Below are positions 23,415-32,800 of a stretch of 64,000 nt of DNA, piece by piece. The first letter of the stretch is position 1. Each line of letters opens with the position of its first letter. Source of the stretch: Pyrrhosoma nymphula. Taxonomy: Eukaryota > Arthropoda > Insecta > Odonata > Coenagrionidae. The stretch is taken from assembly GCA_963573305.1 (NCBI GenBank), contig OY754335.1, positions 15,353,501 to 15,417,500 on the forward strand, in the 5' to 3' direction. The notes under the pieces are model-generated. The model did not search any database, had not been told where the DNA came from, and saw nothing but the letters and a program-made list of their open reading frames with translations. Position numbers and translations under genes: made by a program.

Positions 23415-24047
23415 AATAACATCCAACATTTTTATAACACTAATATTGTATAGTTCATTCATGCATGACACTTAGTGGCATATCAGCACACACCATTCAT
23501 AACACCACCAATCATGGACATGCATTCTGAAACATGTATTTGATATGGGAATCCATTTATCTTGTACAACAGAGTCGCAATTTCAGTTACTTGGTCAATG
23601 TGACATTGATAACCACCACTCACACTTTTGTCTCACTATCTCATTATTGGTCAAGATAAAAAAATCCAAAATACTGCTCAACTTTTCTCTTCAACGATAG
23701 GCATGTATATTAAACAACCTTTTCATAATAGATAAAAAAATCTGAGACAGTTCCAAACATAGAAAGTCCACTCCTTTACTCACACAATAATAACACCTCT
23801 GGCGTAGCCAGAATAAGTCACACAGATATGCAAAGTGCAGGTTGTGCACCTTAGTTTTGCCTCCCTAGACAAACCCATGGGCTCCACGAAAATCACTTGT
23901 AATTGACAATATCAGTCTGTTGGATTTTCACCTTTGCTTTTCAACTTTCACTCTCAACACTCATGATTGGAAGGCTTAACAGGACTTTAACCATGAGCAT
24001 CACAAATTCACACCATGCCCCTCTCGGCACTTCAAAAATATCAAGGT

Positions 24048-26873
24048 TCAGGGCATTGCAAATGTGATGTTCAGTGCCATCATGTGCATTGGTTGCACAC
24101 GAGCAGCATCTAAGGAACGTAAGGGACCATGGCGGTGAAGCCCAGTCAGGGAAACCCTGGATATAGAAGCTATTGGTGCTCCCAATAGTCTTGTCCCAGC
24201 ATGAAATGCTGCCTGCCCTTCACTACCCCCAGCAAGGGCACATCGAGGAATGACCACACCCTTTGATGCACTACAATCGAATGCTTGACGGTGAACGACC
24301 AGCAATGCTGATGCCGAAGGGAACTGTGGGAATGCAGACTCAGGGAGTGTGCGGAGGGTCACTAAGTGTTCATCACAAGGGAAAGGCCTAGACAATAGAC
24401 GTGCCCTATGATGGAATACAGCTGGCCTACTTCCAGTTTCTTCTTCAGCTACAAAAACAGAAGTGGGGTATAAAAGTCCATTGGAAATGTGGTTGACCAG
24501 GATACTGGGTCGAGAGTATTCATTGGTATCAACATCACCAACATCCTCAAGCAATATCCAATGCTTGGAAAGGGTACGCTTATTGTCAACCACACCCTCT
24601 CCCATCCCCCTAGAGTCATCGTAAAGGGTACGCCTGTCCAGCATCACTTCCAACCACCCAGGACGCCAACCAGCCACTCCTGATGCATGACTCACTAAAA
24701 GGGTTATCCTACGTCGGTGTCTTCTTTGGCCTTCTCCAACAGGAGTAGAAGGATCATCCTCTATGTAAGCCATTGTTGTGGCTGGGAAGTAATTTCCCTC
24801 TATTCCAACCCGTGGTACTGTCTCTCTTCTCTGGGTCCCAAAACCATTCTTGTCAGTATAGAACCTTGGTTGTGATTTTTGTTGTCCATCTTCTGTGTTT
24901 TGGTTCCCCCCTGCATTGTTAGGGGTTTCTTTGCAGTTGCCAAGATCTGTAGAAAGTCTCATAAATAACTCAGTTTCTCTGTATCTTGGTGGCATTCCAA
25001 AGTCTATCTCATTTTCTACATACACACCATCTCCCATTGGACCAGGTGTATGATATATTCTAACTGTGTGGAGGAGTAGACGTCCATATCTAACTGATAA
25101 CTCTGATGCTACTGGACCTGATGTGATGATGATTTGACGGCGGTGTCTCCTCTGACGGTGACCAGGTTCCTCATCTGCCCCATTTCCTGCACCCACATGC
25201 CCATCATCATTATCATCACCTGCATTGTCAGCACCACCATCATCTTCCTCAGCACCTTCTTCCTCCTCATCAAGGACCTGCCTCTCTGGGTCTCTGGCAT
25301 TAGGATCAGGCATGAACAAGTATGCACCACTGTGGAATTGAGCAGAGGGGTATGCTGCAAAAGAAAGTGCTACTCTGGCATTAATACCAGCAGCTTTCCT
25401 GGTAATGGATCGTAAAAGACCTGTTCTACCATCCACCAATAAACGGAGGGCTGCATTTTCCAATTGAACATCACCTCCTACCTCCATTTTGCTAACACCA
25501 AACCAAGATCTTTCTTTACCCCTTGATATTAGTGCTCTGGGACACCAACCTCCACAGAAAATTGTGGCCTTGGAAGCAACAACACCATCAGACTTTTCTC
25601 CTAACTGGAGAGAATAAACTGCCAAAGCCAATGGGGGTAATTCTGCTATGAAAATAACCTCGACAACCTCGGAAGACATTTCTCTTCGTGGGTTCCATCC
25701 TCCTCCACTACCACTACCCATTCCGGAAGACCGCCATTCAGACCCCTCGGCTGTTGAATCATTCCACACGGGGTTTATTTGGAAGGTTACAGATGACCCC
25801 TCTGGATCTAACACACGGAGAAGAGCTGGGTTTTTTACGGCTACATGCAACCTAACCAGGTCCTGCCTGTGTTGCGCTAGGGGATTGAAGAGAACAACTT
25901 TTCGGAGAGGTTCTGTTGGGGACAGGGTGACTGGTAACCTTCTTGGTAGTCTTTCGTAAGACTCCCTTTCTGTGTCTGGCACAAGGGAGAAGCCTCCCTC
26001 ATTCTGTGGCTTTGCACCTGCAACTTCTGCTGCTGAAACTACAACTCTGCCACCTCCAGCCTCATCCACAGCTATTCCGCCAGCTTCAGCAACTTCATCA
26101 TTGCCACTCCCACCACTGCCACCATCAAGCAACACCTGAGCACACCTTGCTTGCACCCTCACAGAATCTCTCAGGCCAGCAAAGAGTTTAAGGGCATAGT
26201 CATGCATTACAAATGCTTTGGAAGTCCCCGTTATAGCATCATGATGCTGAAACAAGGCTAAGGCACGGCGAGCTCGAACCAGGCGTTCATAGTCCCGCTC
26301 AAGGAGGGCTTTAATTTTTGCACCCCCACTGCTCCCAGGGCTGCCTCTAACCCTGGACAAAGCAGCAGTGTACATGATTTCTGCAGATCGTAGGGCAGCT
26401 TCCACCTCACGATCAAGGGCTTTCCAGTAGGGCCTGGTGGTGAAGTATCCACTCCAGTATGCAGGCCTTCCTTCAGAAAATATATCGCTGTACACAAAGA
26501 AGTCTCCTTTTAGAGTCCTTATTGAATGAGGACCAGCTTGAGTTGAACGTTCTCTAACAACCCGAAAGTAGTCTGCTGGAGTTCCAAAAGAGACACTGGC
26601 CGAGGAATAGTCTGCAGGATGAGTTCGGATGTGCTCAATGATTCTTGAATAAGACTCATACTGCTGGTCCCACTCCTGGGCATGGTCATAACGGAAGTCA
26701 TCTCCAAGAGGTATGAGTGCCACGTTAAATGGTGACAGAGAGGCAGCACGGGCATACTGCTCCAGTAGAAGGCGTGATCTTTCTGCAACATTCCGAGCAT
26801 CCACTGGAACTGCTCGGGCAGTTGCCTCAGTGTATTCTCCAGCAACTCGCCGGAAGTCAAATGCTAGGCAGAC
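24048..26873 (-). CDS. alpha-Man-II: Alpha-mannosidase II long terminal exon
   Basis: A single exon of 942 codons begins at acceptor TTTTTCTTAG with VCLAFDFRRVAG and ends at the stop 24048-24050. It carries GDDFRY, the YWSGYFTTRP motif, QHHDAITGT and the C-terminal beta-sandwich domains (RFYTDKNGF, TTMAYIEDD, MLDRRTLYDDSRG). Low-complexity inserts lie at about 25995-26123 (Gly/Ser/Ala), 25692-25757 (Gly/Ser) and 25137-25301 (Asp/Glu followed by an Arg/His cluster). The frame is open throughout. Confidence 0.96.
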   Translation of the reverse strand, partial: VCLAFDFRRVAGEYTEATARAVPVDARNVAERSRLLLEQYARAASLSPFNVALIPLGDDFRYDHAQEWDQQYESYSRIIEHIRTHPADYSSASVSFGTPADYFRVVRERSTQAGPHSIRTLKGDFFVYSDIFSEGRPAYWSGYFTTRPYWKALDREVEAALRSAEIMYTAALSRVRGSPGSSGGAKIKALLERDYERLVRARRALALFQHHDAITGTSKAFVMHDYALKLFAGLRDSVRVQARCAQVLLDGGSGGSGNDEVAEAGGIAVDEAGGGRVVVSAAEVAGAKPQNEGGFSLVPDTERESYERLPRRLPVTLSPTEPLRKVVLFNPLAQHRQDLVRLHVAVKNPALLRVLDPEGSSVTFQINPVWNDSTAEGSEWRSSGMGSGSGGGWNPRREMSSEVVEVIFIAELPPLALAVYSLQLGEKSDGVVASKATIFCGGWCPRALISRGKERSWFGVSKMEVGGDVQLENAALRLLVDGRTGLLRSITRKAAGINARVALSFAAYPSAQFHSGAYLFMPDPNARDPERQVLDEEEEGAEEDDGGADNAGDDNDDGHVGAGNGADEEPGHRQRRHRRQIIITSGPVASELSVRYGRLLLHTVRIYHTPGPMGDGVYVENEIDFGMPPRYRETELFMRLSTDLGNCKETPNNAGGNQNTEDGQQKSQPRFYTDKNGFGTQRRETVPRVGIEGNYFPATTMAYIEDDPSTPVGEGQRRHRRRITLLVSHASGVAGWRPGWLEVMLDRRTLYDDSRGMGEGVVDNKRTLSKHWILLEDVGDVDTNEYSRPSILVNHISNGLLYPTSVFVAEEETGSRPAVFHHRARLLSRPFPCDEHLVTLRTLPESAFPQFPSASALLVVHRQAFDCSASKGVVIPRCALAGGSEGQAAFHAGTRLLGAPIASISRVSLTGLHRHGPLRSLDAARVQPMHMMALNITFAMP

Positions 26874-29800
26874 CTAAGAAAAAAGAAAAAATTGCATTGT
26901 TGCTTACAAACCAAAATCACGCTGGGCAAGAACTAAAATTCAAATGCAACTGTATAATTTAAGAAAATAAATTGTTTAATTCTTGATGTATAAAAATATA
27001 TCCTCTAGTTACTAATTAATAGCTCAAGACTTAGTTCTTCACTGCCCCAGGCTTGCTACACAAAAAATACAGATAAATACCAAGTATGTATGGCTCTATT
27101 AAAAAGGGAAATCAAGGTTTTTATTATAATTTTCAAACAATTTTTAGAGAATCACATCAATAATGCGAGAAGATATTATCCTACAGTTCTAAACATTTTC
27201 AGAAAAGGCTCTTTCATTCTAGAGAAAATTTGTCGGGTTTGTTATCTCTTGAGATTAATATTTTCACATCTATATATTAACTGGTTGGTGAATTTAACTT
27301 CAAACTCTTCCAACAAAAGCAAACAATAGTGCCATTAAATATGTCAAGATAATAAATACAATGTATACTTGTTAATATATTTACAAAAAATATACTTTCA
27401 ATCCTCTAATCAGGTAGGTTTATTTTGCTCTTATTTAATAGAAATTGTGCAATGAATTGTTGGCATGAAAAAGTATTTAGTATACATTTGTATGCAATGG
27501 AGATGTTGAAGTCAGGAAAGCTCTGAAGTAAGAAACAGGAAATGGAGAAAGAAAATATTTATGTATGTATATGTTAGCTTTATGTGTAGTTAGATGAATG
27601 GAAAAAGTGACCATTAGAGTGATAGTTATAGCAGAAGATAGACATACAATTGAAGAGAAAATTAGGATAAAGCATAAGCCAAAATACAGCTGGTATTTAT
27701 TATTGGTTATCGGGCAAGGCCAACAAATTAATTGTAATCCTCACATATGTAAATGTTAAAATTTTGTCGCAGTTATGGAGTCAATGGTGTGTATGAACTA
27801 TTTGAGGGAAAAATAGGGTACATAAATTCCTGGAAGTAAAAACAAGATGATGATGGGCTGTGGTGTAGCCAGGATTTCGTTTTTTGGGGGGTCCATGCTG
27901 AGTATAAGTGGAGGAAGGGGGGGAGACTAAAAAAAATCAGCCACAAAATTGTGTTTGTAGAAAACTAACAACCGTTTTTTTACAGATATTTGCTGAGTAA
28001 ATTTCTGAAAGAATAAAATACCCACAGAAAATTATTTTTAAAAATTACAAACATATAAATTGAAAAAATCGTACAGAATAAAAACAAACAACTTTTTCCT
28101 TTAGTGCCCTTTACTTAAATAAATTCAAAATTTCAGGGCTGGGGGGTGGGTCCGGTCCCCTGGCTACATCACTGACAATGGGGGATCAGAGCAATGAACA
28201 CTATTATTAGTGCAGACAGTATTTTTTTATCCATACTACTTCATTGGAAATTCTGCATTGTTATCAAAGTAAAGAAAAATTCTTCCATTTTTCAAGATTT
28301 TTGTCTGCATCACTGCAACAGGCTTCAGTAGCAATATCACATTACAAGTCACTCATAAATAACTTTAGATTCTTTTTAAAATTAGTATATGACAATTTAG
28401 GGATTTGAACCAAGGAATGTTGCATCATGCAAGATTTTCCACAGGTAAAGACATTTGGATGAGGGTATGAGTTAGTTATTTATTCAATTCAAATCCAGTA
28501 CGTGGTATGAAAAATCGTATCTTTCTACGGCATGACATGTAATAATGTCATACACTTCTTCAGCTATAGCATTCTTTAGCTTATATCCATCTCCACATCT
28601 TCTCTCCCCTCTCCCCTGTGATAACCTCATTGCTTCAATGGAAATCCTGTCAGTATTTTCTCTAGCATACAGTATAGCAGTAGATTGTACCACTTTTAAT
28701 GGACAAAGAGTCAGCTGTTCCCTTCAGCAGCTGATACTATAAAATATCATCATGAGACATTTTTATTTGAAAGAATTGTAACAAGGAAGTGAAAGTGGAC
28801 TGCTCTATTTTCAAATTCCTTGAGAAAGTCTTTAAGGATGTTCTTCATTGTAGCTTTCATGGGTCATAATGATTATATACATGTTAAAAAAGGAACAGCC
28901 GCAGCTTGAAGGCCACTTGAAGCAATTGAGATAAGGAAATGTAATCAAAATTACATCTGGGATTGGGACTTCAGAATCAGTCACACATGGAATCCTGTGA
29001 TTAGTGAAAACCCTATGATTTCTCCTTCCGTCCCTCCACTACCCATCCCCTAGCCCACAACACCCAAATGAACGTTCTAGAAAGAAAAACATATACATAT
29101 GTATAAGTCCCAAAGTTTTTCAGGTGACCCTTGATAAAGTGACCAACAATGGCCACGAAACATCCAACAAAAATTACACGAGGTACACCCTATTAACAGA
29201 TTTGGTTTTGAAAGATGCTTCGGTAGCTAAACTGGTAAGCACTCATTTCAACATGGAGGGGTCTGCGTTCCCATCACAATCTAAGTGGATGATTTTTGGT
29301 CATAGGAATTTTGGCGCTCCAATCTGTGCTAACTTCAACACCTAGAATGGAAAGCTCCCACTGTTATCGCTTCTACCACTGGTGGTGCTAGACCGGGTGC
29401 TCCAAAACAGATCAGTAGTAGACTTGTGCCACATTTCCACTACAGCCATATGGACCCAAGGTTCTTAGAACCTTGGTACGGACCGACCTAACAACCCTAC
29501 ATGTATTCCCACTATATTGGTGTTTCTGCTACAACTCTGCACTGCCCTTTCAAGAATTGCAGCGAACAAGGGAAACGCAAGCAGTTAATTTCATACGAAA
29601 GTAGAGTTCCCGATTCACAGTGGCGTACCGACCTACGGACTACGGTGTTTGGCCTACAGGTTTTAGGGTTTAAACCCCCCCAAAAAAATGTTTATCTGAA
29701 TTAATTTTCATTCGTTTACCTGAACTTGCATTTAGAATTTTGCTAATTGGGCTGAAAAAATAGTTGAATATTGTCTTCTCAAAAAAAGAATGTTAATTCA

Positions 29801-32800
29801 TTATTGTTTTTGTGAATAATAATCTAAATATCATTTTATGATGATGCACAGAAATATTAATGAAACCCTACTAGAAGTCAATCCTGCGTACGCCACTGCC
29901 GATTCATGATACCTTTTTCAATATTCAGAATTGTTTGAAAAGCAAATGAAACTCATCTGTTAATCAAACACAGTAATATCATGCCATTATCAATTTTGTG
30001 GTCCTTTTCTGAGTGTTGCGTTTCATATTTCTGGTTTACCAACCGCAACGCCAGTGCCAATTGATGTAGGGTTGGCAGCGTTAGGAACTGTGTGATCCAG
30101 CGCTATGAACGTGCATTCCCATAGTGATTTGGCCTACAGGTGTAACTACATTGGTCTGTACGGCTGTTGTGTGATGCCTTTGGTGAAAATTGATTTAAAA
30201 AACCATTGCGGATGCAATTGATGGAATGGGATGGAATGCAAATGGATTGATGAGTACTGGATAATAAAAGAACTTTGATAATCGCATCCGCAATGGTTTT
30301 TTTAATCGATTTTTGGCAAAGGCATCACACATGGACAATATAAAGTATTTAACAACCATGAGGTAAAAAGCTTATGTTTTAAAGTACTTATTTTTAACGA
30401 ATTCGATAACTATACACAAAAAATTCAGCCATGATTTTTGCGAACACAATTAACTACCTACCGGCAGGTTACTGGACATTTCTTCTATGTACATTGCTCC
30501 ATTATCACTGTTCATGTTCGTTGATGCATTCTAATCTGTGCTTACTTTCTTGATTAAATTTCTTTGTAATTTCTGTATTGTAATTTAGATTGAATTATTT
30601 GCTTTTAAAATTATTTTTATTAATTTCAATGTGATTTCTTATATTTTTATTAATTTTTAAATTTTTTTTTCGATTTTTGTATTTTCATCTGAAATCCATA
30701 ATGTTGACTTATCTTGTATCAATTAATTTTGTCAAAAAAATCAACTTATCTATGGGACCGACGTTACTCAAAACGACATAATTCAAGGAATACCTGTAAT
30801 TTGGGCAAATATAAAAAATGATACACCACCATAATATATTATTTTTTTTGTATGCAGGTTCACATTAATCTATGTATGTTAAAGGATATAAAATAGCATA
30901 AAATTTAAAGTGTCTCATGAGTGATGTTTTTTTTGTAAAATACTTATTATTAAAATCAACATCAGCATTAAAACTACATGATCATTTAAATTGAACTTAA
31001 ATCCTTTATTTAATACTAAGGGTTTACTAGGGTCTTTGATATCATATTAAAATTCATCAAGAGCTTATTATTATTTTTTTCAATGGTAACCAAAGAGCTT
31101 TTGTGACATACTAACCTGTGGGTGTGGTCCACATGAATGCTTGATGGAATAAATATCAAATGGCTGATTATGGACTAGGAGGGAAGTCTCGGGAGAATCA
31201 CCAATACCAGCTGAAAAAAAAATGAAAAGTTTCAATTGTTTTTCACAGGAAGGGTCTAGGATATAGATTCTTTAATTGGCAATAGAAATTCAAAGCAATT
31301 GAGACCTCACATAAATATATCATCCATTTGCTGCTAGTTTTACAAAAATTGGGTTAGGATTGCTTTAGGGGATGCAGTTTATTCGTTTATTTTGTTAGGA
31401 AGAGAACTATTTTTCCCATGTAAACAATTATTTCCTTCTTAAAATATCAAAGTTAAATTTTCATTTTCACATTTCAATTTCACAGGAAAACATTTTCTTT
31501 GAGTCTTGCTAATCTCTTTAAAAACACCTTTTAAAATGTTTGTGACTTTACCCAGAGCATCATAAATGACTTTTAGATTAACTTATTTGGAAATAGTTTG
31601 CATGATTACCTGATCCAACTCTTGGCACTTGCGTACTCTCCCATCCTTGCTTCCAGATGAAGTCCATCATCTGCTGTTCAGCCAGCCACTGCTTCCAGGC
31701 ATAGTGTATTCTTTGAATTACTGCACCACGTGTCACTCCTGATGCTTTCAGAAGATATGGCATGGTTGAGCCATGACCAAAGGGATCAACAGCCCAGCCT
31801 GTCTGTGGACTGACCCCTAGTTGACTTCTCATCCATTGGTGGCCTACAATTAACAAAAAAAATTATCCTGATGATGCAAATATGAGTAATCATTGAGGAC
31901 AGATTAAAAAGAAATCAGCTGAGGAGAACCTCATCGAATGGTAAGAAAATATGAAACTCTGCAATTATTTTTCATTGTTTTTAGTAGTATTTCAGTTAAA
32001 TATGCTTCAGCTGCTGTCAATCTTACTGTCTGCCATTTGTAGACAGCCACAGCAGCAATCAGGATTAACAGGATTATTTCCAATGCAAATTCATGGCAAG
32101 CCCAACTATGCTTCATTTTGGTGATGAAATGGGAGCCTATATTTCTACATTAGCCGGGTGTTTCCCAATTATTTTTCACATAAAACTGATATACATGATC
32201 TTGTTCAAGTATTATATTATTTAGATCAACATATGATCCTAGAGTTGAATAATGCATCGTGAAAAAGTGAGCACTGTTTATAGGTCTCAGAGTGAGTCAA
32301 TTTCATCACTTTTAGAGATTTTTTTCATGAATGGTTTTGAAAAGTCTATTTTTCATGAATTAATCATAAATAGTCTCCTTTTTTGCCATTTAATTGCTAC
32401 CCCAGTGGGTTGAAGTTAAATGATTCTATCTTGGCAGTATTGATTTTATTTTATGACTTAGTATTCCTTATATCTCTTGATTCTTTTCTGGTGTACGGTT
32501 TGGGTAATTAGGGGATGGAGTAGTTGGGGAAAATTTCAAGGTTACAGAAGTTCTCTCGTTTTACCTTCGATTAGCTGGTCCAGCATAGCATAGAGATGTG
32601 AAGTGGCTTCATCTGTCATGACCCATCCTCCAGTTGCAATCTCCAGTCTGCCATCTTCCACAAGTCGCTTTACTATTCTTCGCTTAGAGGGATGGGCACT
32701 GGAAAGTAAATGTGAAAAATCTCATGAACTGGAATTCAGCAGTACCAGGTTCAAGATCTCTAAATTTAGCAGTTTTTACAGTTACTGTTTTGCCATCTAT

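Noticed and set aside
25109..26497. Other-frame open frames over the mannosidase exon
   Set aside because: Shadows of a strongly conserved GH38 reading frame.
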